Shown piece by piece: positions 1 to 11,925 of a DNA stretch of 64,000 bases. Under the pieces are notes generated by a model. It was not told the DNA's origin. It was given only the letters and a program-made list of their open reading frames with translations, and ran no database searches. Both the position numbers and the translations under genes were made by a program. The first letter of the stretch is position 1. Each line of letters begins with the position of its first letter. Source of the DNA: Metopolophium dirhodum (Eukaryota; Arthropoda; Insecta; Hemiptera; Aphididae). The stretch spans positions 20,169,145 to 20,233,144 of the forward strand of contig NC_083560.1 of the NCBI RefSeq assembly GCF_019925205.1, in the 5' to 3' direction.

Positions 1-115
1 TTTTAAAGTTACACCAAAAACCAAAATCGATTTTCTCGAAAACAGATTTTTCGTAAAAATTCCCGTTTTTCCTTAATTATTCTTTCGTTTTTCACGGCGT
101 GAAACTAGAAGACAA
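1..115. repeat. family A interspersed repeat fragment (window edge)
   Basis: AT-rich stretch with a run of CGATTTTCTCGAAAACAG-like sequence followed by a TTCGTAAAAATTCCCG segment. The same text recurs in every array unit (for example 17140-17227), near 50585-50660, and in reverse near 60475-60555. It abuts the 3' end of the FLYWCH/MULE remnant, so it probably truncated that gene. It is cut by the window edge. Confidence 0.6.
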
Positions 116-125
116 AACACAACTG

Positions 126-780
126 TTATATATGTCCGTTTTTAAAGCCATGTATTGTAAACATATGGTTAAAATGTTTAGCACTGTATGTAAATGTACC
201 ATCGCAATAAATATTTTCAGATTCACATAAAAATTTCAAGTTTTGGTAACAAGAAAATATTAACACATTTTTAGTATCATCATTAACGAGTAAAAATTGT
301 TCTTCGGAAGAAGTTTTAATGTCCATATTGTTGATTGCTAAATGTACCTCTTCAATATTTTTCGGCAGGTTCGGCAGCAAAGATTGACGGGCTGCATAAA
401 TATTTTTCCTGATTTTATGAATATCGGTATCATCAAAACTTGAACAGTCGGCAGAACTTTGTCCTAATTCCTTAAGTATCAACTTTTTCGGTCGTGAGAA
501 TAAATCGCCAATTGCTTTTCGCTTACATGCATTATTTACTATTTGTCGATTTACTTTTTTTGGTGATGGCAAATGATTATGTACATTTTTGTGTAATTCA
601 TTGGCTACTATTTCTACATTTTCATTAGTGTATATAACTGCTTGACAAGTCGTTAAACAACATCGCCAACGTGATAATAAATTCAGATTTTGACTTATAT
701 GCTAAGAAATACATGTAACTATCACGAATTATTAAAGGTTTTCCTCGAGAACTTTCAATAAACGTCGCTTTTTCAGACAT
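126..780 (-). pseudogene. FLYWCH zinc finger / MULE-type transposase remnant
   Basis: Reading leftward from an ATG at 780, the first part encodes a FLYWCH-like start (MSEKATFIESSRGKPLII). After a one-base frameshift near 670-680 it continues as WRCCLTTCQA, then ELHKNVHNHLPSPKK, which supplies the Cys and His residues expected of a FLYWCH finger. From 572 downward 148 codons stay open. Their end carries YCDGTFTYSAKHF, resembling the first catalytic Asp region of MULE transposases (Asp about residue 124 of that open stretch), followed by FTIHGF. The frame stops at 126, where the sequence turns into a family A fragment, so the second Asp and the Glu of the catalytic triad are missing. Seen: frameshift and truncation. 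Family knowledge: FLYWCH-MULE genes are abundant in aphids. Inference: a non-functional copy. Confidence 0.7.
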
Positions 781-1171
781 TTTAAAAATTAAAATTTGCT
801 AAACTATAAAACACACTATGGGCACTATTCGGCGTACGGTAAGCTACTAAAAATATAGTCTTATTGATACGAGTATTTAGTATATTATTCGTGTGTCTGT
901 CTATCTCAATGTGTATAATCATAATAATCAGTGACAATTTTATTGATGATACACAATATAACAATATAAGTATATGCGTATATACCCGTATGTTGTATGT
1001 ACTTATCTTTATTAGGCTTAATCAAAGTTATAAGCCGCGTGTGCTGTCGGACACTTTGACTAGCGTATTTCCCTAGCCGATAAGAACGCGACTAGAATTT
1101 AATCAACAGATACGCGCAAAATGTGATCCTATCCATACTCTATTTTTATAATAAAAACACTGACTAAAATA
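781..1171. other. no gene seen; AT-rich intergenic DNA
   Basis: Short open frames on both strands here overlap each other and lack recognisable motifs. No splice-bounded exon, tRNA or terminal repeat was found between the MULE remnant and the GGAGGAAAA repeat block. Confidence 0.45.
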
Positions 1172-1302
1172 TTGGAGGAAAATAGACATAATTTTAGTCG
1201 AAAATAATGTGGAGGAAAATGGAAACCAACCTTTTTTTGTTTTTGGCGGAAAATGGACAGTGGAGGAAAACGGTATCTCGTTTTTGGAGGAAAATGGTCC
1301 CG
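1172..1302. repeat. short minisatellite-like block, GGAGGAAAAYGG motif
   Basis: The motif TGGAGGAAAATGG or a close variant occurs at about 1173, 1210, 1261 and 1284, and a GGCGGAAAATGG variant near 1244. Spacers differ in length, so this is a degenerate interspersed motif cluster and not a clean tandem array. An open frame crosses it but only translates the repeat. Confidence 0.5.
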
Positions 1303-1646
1303 CACTCCCGCCCATATTTTTCACTTCGGTAGTACAATGGAATACGTTCAGATGTAGACGGTGGCATAAGAGTCGGTTTATTTTTCGTATCGTTATTCCT
1401 TAGCCATTAGTCATTACTTACATGAAACACACGTTACAGACTTGTGGCATATTATCGTAAATTGTAATACCTACAATAATTATTAATAGGTAACAATTTA
1501 TATAACCGTATCGATTGCAAATTATTTTTTAATAGTTGTATTTATTTTCAATTTTAGTGTTTTTGTTTTTTGATTGCAGAATTAAGTTCTCACCGTTTCG
1601 TACACGAAATCGACCGTATCCATAGAAGCACTTTTCGTTGCTTATA

Positions 1647-1776
1647 TCAGTGACTGAACTAGAACCTGGTAATGATAACATAACGATTACGTTATAATAT
1701 GATAAGAATACGTAAACGGGTCACGAAAGCGTTGTTGTAGTCATCAAACACCTCGTTTTCGGTTAATTTTGTTCTG
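1647..1776 (+). promoter_or_regulatory. candidate transcription start and non-coding 5' exon of TARS
   Basis: A TCAGT initiator-like motif lies at 1647-1651. The exon would end at 1776, just before a strong donor (GTAAGT, 1777-1782). The next plausible acceptor (TTTTTCAG ending 3436) is 7 bases before the first TARS ATG. This would make a 1660-bp 5' UTR intron. Donor and acceptor are seen; the start site and the link to TARS are inference without transcript support. Confidence 0.35.
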
Positions 1777-2915
1777 GTAAGTTTTTTTAAATTTAATTTA
1801 AAATATGTAAGTATGCTTATAATTACACATTTAAAAATTTGATTTCAAAATACTCCGACAACGGAGATATTGTGAGTAGATTGTATTTCAGCTTTTATAA
1901 CCAAATAGGTACCTATAGAGACATTCACAAATACGTTAGGTATTTGTTTCATGATTGTTCATTTCATAAAACTTTAACTCTCTTAAGTCACTTAAGATAT
2001 TTACTTGGCAAAAAGTTTTAAATGAATTTAATAGTTGACATTAACAGAACAAAATAATATTATACATGCTTTTATCTATACTTGTTGCATAATATAATTG
2101 GTTTGTGAATGTTACATTAAATGTTGATTCCTTTTGTTAGTTAATTTCTTATACATTGCTTAAATGAATTGAGTTTATACATCCATGTTATTCAATTGGG
2201 TACTATTCAAGATAGTGAAAATTTCAAAAGGAGTAGATAATCAATATACTACATTACATTGCATTATGGCAATGCCGCAATATAGAATGTTTAACATTCA
2301 TTTACTGAAAATCAACAATAGCTGAACCATTTACCATAATATATTATGATTGTGTTAATCTTAAATTTTTTTTAAAATTCTTAATGATTTACTTTTCAGT
2401 AGTTTTTAAAAACAATATAAACTTAACAGATTGCCTTCCATATGACCGCAGTCACATGATATGTCTATTATCGACCAGCAAGGATATTTTTCCATGTCAT
2501 TAAAAACTGATTAACCATCAAAGTATAAAAATACTAAAATAAGGATGGTGGTAATCAAAGTTTTGCTGTGTATTATATATATATAATTAATTTTTTTTTT
2601 GTATATCTACGATAATGAAACAATATCTTATAGTAAGTCTGTATTAATAACTTAAGAGAATATCTTAGCCACATGTGTTGTCTCCCGTCTTTGTCTTACT
2701 CTTTTGCCATTTAAAGTACAAAACATTATAGATAAATGAAACTTTGAATTTTTAAATGTATTCAGATAATATTAATTTATTATATTTTCCAGTTTAATAT
2801 CTTAATTGAAGATATTTTTATAGAATACGATATTCACAATATAAAAAAAAATGTAATACATAGATTGGAAGTTATCTTCATTCTCACAAAGTATTGACTT
2901 TAGTAGATAGGTAGG

Positions 2916-3188
2916 TAGGGCCGGTTTGGTTAGGTAAGCTACTGAGATGTTCTCGGTAGGCCGGGTGTTAATGAGGGTGAAAATAAATTCATGTTTAAAA
3001 CAAAATAATATACATGCTTTTATCAGGGCCGGGTGTGAGTGAAGGTGAAAATAAATTCATGTTTAAAATAAGTTTGGCCACCTATAAGCTCGTAACAATT
3101 TTATACGTAATTTTTGCCCAGCGAAGATGTAAATGAGCCGCTTAGAAGTGAAAATATTGATGGGCAGATACATACCAATCCGGCCCTG
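2916..3188. mobile_element. hAT-type MITE, 273 bp, TSD TAGGTAGG
   Basis: The left end TAGGGCCGGTTTGG pairs with the right end, whose reverse complement is CAGGGCCGGATTGG. The element is flanked by identical 8-bp duplications TAGGTAGG (2908-2915 and 3189-3196), the hallmark of hAT insertion. Inside, a 40-bp block beginning GCCGGGTG is directly duplicated (2960-2999 and 3028-3067). It sits in the proposed 5' UTR intron of TARS. Confidence 0.8.
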
Positions 3189-3443
3189 TAGGTAGGTACT
3201 TTGTATTAATACTATTCAATGAATGCATGACTTATTAAATTTGATAAAATTCACCACTAATTTCAAAATTTTAATTGTTACATTGGTTGTGTTTTAATAC
3301 TAATTTATACAATGTACGTTTATATCAACATAATCAGATTTTAGTATTAGTTACATACATATTTTAATCTATGTATTTTAAAAAAAATGCTTTTTTATTT
3401 GTTACAATTTTTTTAATTTGCATTATTATTTTTCAGTAAATTA

Positions 3444-6400
3444 ATGCATTTAAAATTGTTATTTGACTTTCATCAAACAATAATTTTTGGAACGCTATCT
3501 GTTCGTGGACTAAGATTACCCAAATACCAAGTAAGAAATATTAAAGTAAAAACTACAAATAACTAAAATGTAGTCATTAAAAACATTATAATTTGTAACA
3601 ATTAGTATTTAATTTACTGACTGTAAGTAGTATAAGAGATCATATAGATATTTGTGATAATCAGTTATTCTATGATATAAATTATTATATTAAAATGTGT
3701 TTGTAATCATATTCTAACCGTAATATACAATAACTTGTAGTGTAATGTGTAATTAAGTAAAGTTTTATAAAAAGCTATTCATAAATTTAACTAACAAGAA
3801 CCATTTATAAATAATATACCGTCAGACATATTATAAAAATTGTATTATTTTTGTATGTTTAAAAAAAAAAAACAATTTATTAGGTATTTAAATTAAAATA
3901 AATTTCAATTTACTTTGACATGCTCATTAGTTATTAATACAGAAGTGACTATATTAGGTAAACTTAGCTTCATTATAGTACTTATTAATAAATTGAAATG
4001 TCTAAGACTATTTTTTTCAAAATTTGTATATTCTATTATTTATCATTTAATTGGACTTAAAAAAAACTTCTTTTAATTCTATAATTCTAATATAATTGTA
4101 TCTAATAATAACTATATCTAGTTTGTTTTTATTTTATTAGAGACCAAATAAGAAAAAAATGGCATTAAAGGAAAAGGAAGGAAAACAGTCGCAAGTATCA
4201 GAATTGAAAACTTGGCCATCCTACATTGAGGTTAGAATAGTCAATTTAATTTATGTCTATTTTCTATATTTTACTGTTTATGACTTATAAGACTTCTTTA
4301 ATTTATTTACATTAAGTTTTATTATAATTTTGGTTACTGAATATTTAAAAAAGTGAACTGTTTCTAATGCACAAAGGTCGAGTGTAGGAATTGTAAGTTA
4401 CAGAGCATACAAAAATATTTTTGTACACGCACATTAATTCGTATAATTAATGTACTAAAATCAAATCAGATAATTATTTCTAGTGTACTGATTTGTTATT
4501 GCCCGGCCACCATGTTAAACATCTGTTGTGCTTTGATGTATTCTATATAGAGTTACAACACTTTCAAATAAAAGTAAATTACAACAATAAATTGTTTACA
4601 ATTAATAAGTAGCAGCATAGTTAATAATTTTAATGATATCTCATTATTACAGTTAAAAAATTAATTGTAATTGTTGTTACAGCTGATTCTTCTTATACAC
4701 TAATGTCAACGATGCCTGTCGGCGATCGTTGTAGACCAACTTCTGATTTTTATATTTTTGGTGTATGGGAGGGGGACTGATGAGTAGCGATAGACACGTT
4801 TTTATGATTGAACTCTTGTGGGCCGGAGTTATACAATATAACAACATATCGACAACATACTAACACAGTAACATGATTAAAATAGTATAACTTATAAGTG
4901 ATATTTACCTTTTTTTTCCATAAATAGATCACATACTGGACTTAAACGTAAAATATCATAAAAAATATTGAGATTTTAGATATTAGATTAAGTAAAGACT
5001 GCTGAAGTATTACCATAAGGCTTAGTGGCAGGATAATAAATTGTGTAAGGCTTGGTGGTGGAGCAAGAACAAACAAATACCTTTCTATATAGTATGCAAA
5101 TTTTTATAACAAATTTTAATTCTATTTTCAATAGATAATATGTAGGAAAACTTTTTTTTTCAATCTACAATGTGTAGAATTACATAATTATATAAATATT
5201 CTGGTCTAAAATTCAGTTACAAACGGCCAAATCTATTTTAATAAATATAAATAGGTACTTTTAAACTATTATATACAATTATATATTTTACATATTTTAT
5301 AATATTTTTTATTTATTTTAGGATCGTTTGAAGCTTTGGGATAAACTTAAGGAGCAATATATTAATGAACTATCCAATAAGATACTGGAACCTATAACTG
5401 TAACATTTCCTGATGGAAAAACCATTAACGCTAAGGCTTGGCAATCTACGCCATATGATGTAGCCAAAGGCATCAGGTTTGGAATTAACAATAATTTTTT
5501 ATATGAATATGTGTTTTGTACATATAAATTAATTTAAAAATATGTATACAGTCAAGGACTTGCCGATAATACAGTAATTGCTAAGGTTAATGGAGAGCTT
5601 TGGGATTTGGATAGACCATTGGAAAAAGATTCAACATTGCAGTTCCTTAAAATTGATAACGAAGAGGCTCAAAAAGTATTTTGGCATTCATCTGCTCACA
5701 TGCTAGGTGAGGCGATGGAAAGAATATATGGTGGATGTTTGTGCTATGGTCCACCAATTGAAGGAGGATTTTACTATGATATGTTTATTGAGAACAAAGG
5801 AGTAATTATCTTTTATTATAAATAATCAATGTATTAATATGTATTTAATTTTATAATATAGGCCTCTGGCCTCTAAGCATAAGAATGATAAGTATGTTTT
5901 TATTTTATAAATTACACGTGTTTATTAGATATCAAACTTCGATTTTCCTGTTATGGAAAATCTTGTTAAACAAATTGTTAAAGAAAAACAACCGTTTGAA
6001 CGGCTTGAAGTTAGTAAAGAAGATCTACTGGAAATGTTCAAGGTAATAGTCAAAATATGTTTTTTAATACGAATATATTATACTTATATTTATAGAATTA
6101 AACGTTTTTTTTTTTAAAATAAATAGTTGATTTAAATTAATTTAAAAAAATATATATATATAATTAAATCTCAGTAAATTCTTTAAGTTCTTACGCAAAC
6201 ATTTTTATATTTGTTTGATAAAACTCATGTAATAGATTAATTTATAAAATAGTAAATAATATATTTATAAATGTATACTTATATAATTAAAAAAATTACC
6301 AAACTTAATTTAGATATTAAATTTATTTTATATATTTTGGAATATTGAAGCGAATATTATGGGTTTTATCAAATATTAATTGGATATAAAAAAAAATGCA

Positions 6401-9400
6401 TTATAGTATAGTAAAGTGATCGGTTTCAAGTAATGTGAAGACTTATGTAATATTTAACATTACAAATATCAATTATTATAATAAGTATGTAATTCCATTA
6501 AAATATAAACCATAAAAATTGCAATTTACAAGTAGTTTATTTTTTTTTAAAAAACCACATAGTTATTATTTTATTTACATATGACATATTCGACTTTAGA
6601 TAACGTGGGAAATACCACATAGTTAAGTAGTAATTAGAAAGAAATTGTTTACTCACCTATTTTGCCATTATCGACGTATATTATTGTATGCATGTATAAT
6701 GTATGTTACTCAATGGCTCAATTATACCCAAAATATTTTGAGGAGAAGGGCTGAAGCCCCTCCATATATATTCCTAAAACGTAACTTAATGGAGCTTTGT
6801 CCCCAGCCATTCATCACCAATGTTCATTATAAAAAATTACAAATAAAATAAATATTTTTACTACAGTTTAATATTAATTGTTTTAAAAATGTACATCTTC
6901 ATTTAGATATTAAAATTTATTGTATCTATATTTGAATATTGAAGCCAAAAAAATATGCTATTTAATTCACCCCAGAAAACTCATTAAAATAAATAAAGCG
7001 CTATAACCTTCATAAATATTATAATTTGCATTTATTAATAAGTCGATAATTATTATATTATTTAATAAAATAAAATAACATTCTTATAACAATTATATTT
7101 AAAATTACCATCAGTATGGTTCGTCTTGAATTGTACCAAAGAAAATTAAATAATTCACTGTAATAAAAGAAATTTCGGTTTTACTTATTTTTATTGTGGC
7201 GTTATCTAGTACAATGAATTTAAAGTGAGAATCCTTAATGAAAAAGTTACAACACCAACAACTACTGTTTACCGATGTGGCCCATTAATTGATTTATGCA
7301 GGGGACCACACATTCGTCATACAGGCAAAGTCAAAGCTTTTAAAGTTATCAAAGTAAATATGATTTTTTTTTATTAATTATTAGTTTATTGTATTACTAT
7401 AGATATAACATATTTTTCATTTGTCTGATATATGTTTATTGCAGAATTCGGCTACTTATTGGGAAGGAAATTCCACGGCTGAAACATTGCAACGAGTCTA
7501 CGGTATTTCATTTTCGGACAGTAAGCAAATGAAAGAATGGGAAAAATTTCAAGAAGAAGCTGCTAGAAGAGACCATCGTAAAATTGGAAAAGTCTCTATT
7601 ATTATTATGATCGTGATAAAATTAAGTGAATAGAAACTAATTGTATTTATAATTATATACTAGGAACAAGAACTATTTTTCTTCCATGAATTAAGTCCAG
7701 GATCTTGTTTTTTCCAACCAAAAGGTGCACATATTTATAATACTTTAATTGAGTTCATTAAAAGTGAATACAGAAAACGTGGATTCCAAGAAGTAGTATC
7801 GCCAAATATTTACAATGTTAAGTTATGGCAAACATCTGGTCATTGGACTCATTATGCAGTAAGTTGACCTAGTTTCTTTTCAGTCTTTCTTTGAGGGAGA
7901 AAAAAGGATTTAATAAATCCATAAATCATTCAATTTTATTTTTATAATGCCTGGTTGCATAAAAGTCATTCATTAAATAACTAATAAATTATTAGCTAAT
8001 GGCTTATTAAATCAATGTTACATTACAATATACATTTATTTAAAATATACAGCTGAGTTCATATCACAAGGTTGTTTTTGTGAATTATTATTTTTGATAA
8101 AATTATAATCAGTTATAAGTAATAACAATAAATAATAACTAACTAGTTACTGGTAATATATTTTAACAGTCTTTAAAATTGAACAATCTGATATCGGTTG
8201 ACAGACTCTGATTTAAAGGACTCTTAGATATTGAAAGAACGAATTTGTTTAGCAAGACATTAAAACGGCTAACGGTCCATAAAATGTTTAAAGATCTTTT
8301 ATGCATTTATCTTTTGGGCACAACTCTTATAATATTATGTGCATAGATAAGTAAAAGTCATAAACTTTTATAAAATATTCACTATATTGAAGTGTGATCC
8401 ACCGTCGAATGACGTTAAACCGTAGGTATTGGTGTTAAATAAGTAACACGTAGATTACGTATACTAAGATTACCAATTTATTAAATTAGACACTTGTTGT
8501 AATAATGTATATAATGCTTTTATAAGTTGATATTAATACTAAATATTTCATTTGAACACAAAAGAATTAATGTATATATAATTTATGTAATGAATCTATA
8601 TAAATACTGACACTGAGAGAGGTTCTGATTAAAACTATATGAGGCTCTGTAATAAACTATAAAAGATGCTCTGACCAGTAACACGGGTGTTACTCACTCT
8701 TTCGACCTTACACGACTGCCGTCCGCCGGGCGAGGCCCGCCGCAACGGTCCGTCCAGGCCTCTAAGAATGTGCTGACCCAGCCCTTTCGGTCACGTAGAC
8801 CATCGTGAGAACCGAATCGGTCACACACTCGTCTTACCCCGAGTCAACACATTTATCCCTATATATGTATTACATACATACATATATATACATAGTACAT
8901 ACATACATACATACATACATACGCGTGCATGCATATACAACAATATCTTTGTCTTTGTATATTCAAAAAATGTTTTATTTGAATAAAAACTTTTTACTTG
9001 AACTGAGAACTTAATGGTACACTTAACATATATCATATTTTGTTCAGTTTATAATTGTAAATTGTGAATGTTCGTTAGAATTAATTTTATTTCCAGGAAA
9101 ACATGTTTTCATTTAATGTTGAAAAAGAAACATATGCTCTGAAACCAATGAATTGTCCTGGCCATTGGTAAATACATTAATAGATTATTTTTTTTATCTA
9201 ATTAATTAAATATAAGTACAATTTTGCTGTGATTATGAAGAACAAAAAATATGCTGTTTAAATGTAAAATATTATACAATTGCTTACAGTTTAATGTTTG
9301 ATAACCGCAATAGATCATGGAGAGAAATGCCACTCAGGATGGCAGACTTTGGTGTACTTCATCGTAATGAGTTATCAGGGGCTTTAACAGGATTAACACG

Positions 9401-10627
9401 TGTTCGACGTTTTCAGCAAGACGATGCTCACATATTTTGTACTACTGAACAAGTCAGACAAAATCAAATTAAATGGAATATTCAAATATATTAATTTATT
9501 ATTATTTGATTTAGATTGTTCAAGAAATGATGAGTTCATTAGACTTTTTACGTTATGTTTATACTGTATTTGGATTTACATTCAATCTTCGTTTATCTAC
9601 AAGACCTGAAAAGTATTTAGGGGAGTTGGAAATGTGGAAAAATGCTGAAAAGGTTAAATGTTAACATTTTATTTATACAAAGTAGATTTCAAAATTTATA
9701 ATATAATGTATTTAGTAATTTATTTAGCTTGCATAATTTATTTTATTTTAACGTGTTTCTAATTTTTCTTTACACATTTTAATAGCAATTAGCTGATAGC
9801 TTAAATTCATTTGGTGAACCATGGACATTAAACCCAGGAGATGGTGCTTTCTACGGACCAAAAATTGATATAACTATTTTGGATGCTTTAAAACGCCAAC
9901 ATCAATGTGCTACCATACAACTTGATTTCCAGCTCCCAATTCAGTTTGATTTAAACTTTATCAGGTAATTAATTTAAAATCTTAACTCAATGTTAGCAAA
10001 TGCCAACAATTAGTTTATAAATTATCCAATGATTATTTTACAATTCTTACATATTGCTGTAGTGAATCAGGAGAAAAGAAACGCCCAGTAATCATACATC
10101 GTGCTATATTTGGTTCAGTAGAAAGAATGATAGCTATTTTAACTGAATCGTTTGCTGGAAAATGGCCATTCTGGTTGTCACCTAGACAAGCTGTTGTAAT
10201 ACCTGTTGGTCCTCAATTTGACGAATATTCAGAAAAAGCAAGTTTTATTTGTTTCCTGGCTTTATAATTTATTGTATTAATGTAATTTAAATCTTATAAA
10301 TAGGTCAAAAAAGAAATATACGAGGCTGGATTTATGTGTGATGTAGATGTTTATCACGGTGATACATTAAATAAAAAAATTCGCAATGCACAATTGGCTC
10401 AATATAACTTCATTCTTGGTATGTATCTTTATTAATTAACTTCATAGTAATTAAATTAATTAATTATTAATATTCCAGTCGTTGGAGATAAAGAAAAAAC
10501 TGCTAACACTGTTAATGTTCGCACGAGAGACAACAATGTTCATGGCGAATTCAGTATTGAAGAGACAATTCAAAGACTACAAAAATTAAAGATTTCAAAA
10601 ACAAATAACAGTGAAGTTGAATTTTAA
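3444..10627 (+). CDS. TARS: threonyl-tRNA synthetase, 15 coding exons, probable dual cytosolic/mitochondrial enzyme
   Basis: Charges tRNA-Thr with threonine. Coding exons: 3444-3530, 4141-4230, 5322-5476, 5552-5801, 5929-6042, 7210-7353, 7445-7591, 7664-7858, 9097-9167, 9290-9452, 9515-9652, 9786-9964, 10063-10237, 10304-10418, 10479-10627; stop TAA at 10625. They join in frame to 723 residues, a normal length for eukaryotic cytosolic-type ThrRS. Domains: TGS about 83-145; editing domain with HSSAH (156-160) and CRGPH (262-266); class II motif 1 about 356-380, motif 2 in FGVLHRNE (438-445), motif 3 in GSVERMIAIL (Arg599); zinc ligands Cys414, His465, His590 by family alignment; anticodon-binding domain about 620-723. 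Exon 1 (29 residues plus 6 in exon 2) is a possible mitochondrial presequence; Met36 at 4159 would start a 688-residue cytosolic form. Introns are GT-AG except intron 13 (10238-10303), which is GC-AG. No disabling change seen. Confidence 0.95.
6303..6950. repeat. imperfect direct repeats inside TARS intron 5
   Basis: A block of about 55 bp containing TTTAGATATTAAA and GAATATTGAAGC occurs at about 6308-6355 and again at about 6900-6948. The DNA between is AT-rich and has no reading frame I can assign. This may be an old duplication within the 1167-bp intron. Confidence 0.35.
8393..8850. other. possible retroelement LTR or other TE scrap in TARS intron 8
   Basis: The 1238-bp intron contains a GC-rich block (8690-8850) unlike the surrounding DNA, preceded by AATAAA (8651-8656) and TATAAAA (8658-8664) signals. 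This is the composition expected of a solo LTR, but I could not find matching target duplications or certain TG...CA ends. It could equally be another mobile fragment. Confidence 0.25.
8866..8940. repeat. (ACAT)n / (TACA)n microsatellite
   Basis: Alternating TACA and TATA tetranucleotides within TARS intron 8, ending in GCATGCATATA. The open frames on both strands here are repeat translations only. Confidence 0.85.
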
Positions 10628-11523
10628 TTAAGATTTATTGTAAATCAATGTCATAAAAATTATTTAGAAAAAAGTATTCATATCTTTTTCACTAAATTTA
10701 TCCGTTTCATTAATTTTATTCTATCAAAAACATTTTGATTTAAACTATAATAAGTTGCATTTATTCTATTTATTATATGATAATTTATACTTTAAAAATG
10801 AGTTTCCTTATACTAAAAACTAGTTTTAACTAAATATTAAGATGAGACTTTGTAAATTGTGGAAAATGATTTTTTTAATATATTTCTTTTCACCAATTTT
10901 TAAATGTTTATCTTCCTTACCGTTCTACCTTTCTACTAAGGGTAAAATTAATCACTGGGAAATTATGTAAACATTACTACTTAATATAGTCATACTGTCA
11001 ACCTCTAGATCATTTTTATGTTTTGGAGGACTTTAATTATTTTTATGAATACACAATTGTTGCCGACAATTATTCATTCCATTTAAATAGCCTGTCTACT
11101 TGGTATATACCTATATCTGACTGATAGATAAGACTACAGTTTTAATATTTCGCCCAAACATTCTAAAGCTCTAGAGTATCATACTCTATACTCATTTACA
11201 TTTTCTGTTCCATTTACTTACTCGGATAACCAATACAGCTCACTGGTTTTCTGCTACATATGCACTGGCAATGAAGATAAATTAGGTCCTTGGAAGTAGT
11301 TAATAGTTATTAATGAGTAATAACTATATATATAACTTTAAAAAGACTTATATAATATTATCAATATCGTTTTCATGTCAATGAACATCTATTTAACTTA
11401 ATTAACTATTAAAACATTGATCAAGTAATGCTAAACTGTTAATTTAATCGATTGGACATTGACAATATTGTCTTCTGTATTTTGCAAATAAACCGATTTT
11501 TAATGTTATTTACTGATCATAAA
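10628..11523. other. TARS 3' flank; no further gene seen
   Basis: AT-rich DNA after the TARS stop. I did not find a clear AATAAA close to the stop. A small stem pairs AGTTATTA with AGTAATAACT near 11306-11326. No other coding or RNA signal was recognised. Confidence 0.4.
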
Positions 11524-11533
11524 TATTAAATAT

Positions 11534-11794
11534 GGGAGGGGACGGAGTGGCCGAGCGGACTCGAGTTCGATACCTTGGTCGCGGGCGGCATTTTTCTTCA
11601 GGCCAGTCACGGTGTCCGGAGATCAAGTGCCGCCATCCCCCACTCGGGCATGGCAGATACCTACGGGTGCCCAAATTAAAAATTCTGCCAAAACATTTAG
11701 AGGAAACAAATCTACAGTACCCCCCCTCCCTATAGTACCACAGGCTAAGACCTAAGTAGTCGAAGCCTTAACCCAAATAAAAAAAAAAAAAAAA
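11534..11794 (+). mobile_element. tRNA-derived SINE with A tail
   Basis: The 5' end carries a Pol III A-box-like GTGGCCGAGCGG followed almost at once by a B-box-like GAGTTCGATACC. A tRNA-unrelated body and a run of about 17 A follow (ending 11794). Imperfect 10-bp target duplications flank it: TATTAAATAT (11524-11533) and TACTAAATAT (11795-11804). The gap between the two boxes is only a few bases, far shorter than in a tRNA, so the head has an internal deletion and this is not a tRNA gene. Confidence 0.7.
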
Positions 11795-11925
11795 TACTAA
11801 ATATATTAATACTACACAGATATAAAACTATAAAAGGTTGATATAATATTAACATTACATTTAAAGAATTACAAATAATATACAATTTAAGGCATTAAAA
11901 AATGACATTTCATAATGAAGGTGTA

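Noticed and set aside
1209..1403. 64-codon open frame with EENG repeats
   Set aside because: It only translates the GGAGGAAAATGG motif cluster; the - strand is equally open.
8393..8850. A confirmed solo LTR
   Set aside because: No matching 4-6 bp target duplications or defined TG/CA ends were found, so it is only listed as possible.
11545..11575. tRNA gene
   Set aside because: Box A and box B are nearly adjacent, with no room for an anticodon arm, and an A-tailed SINE body follows.
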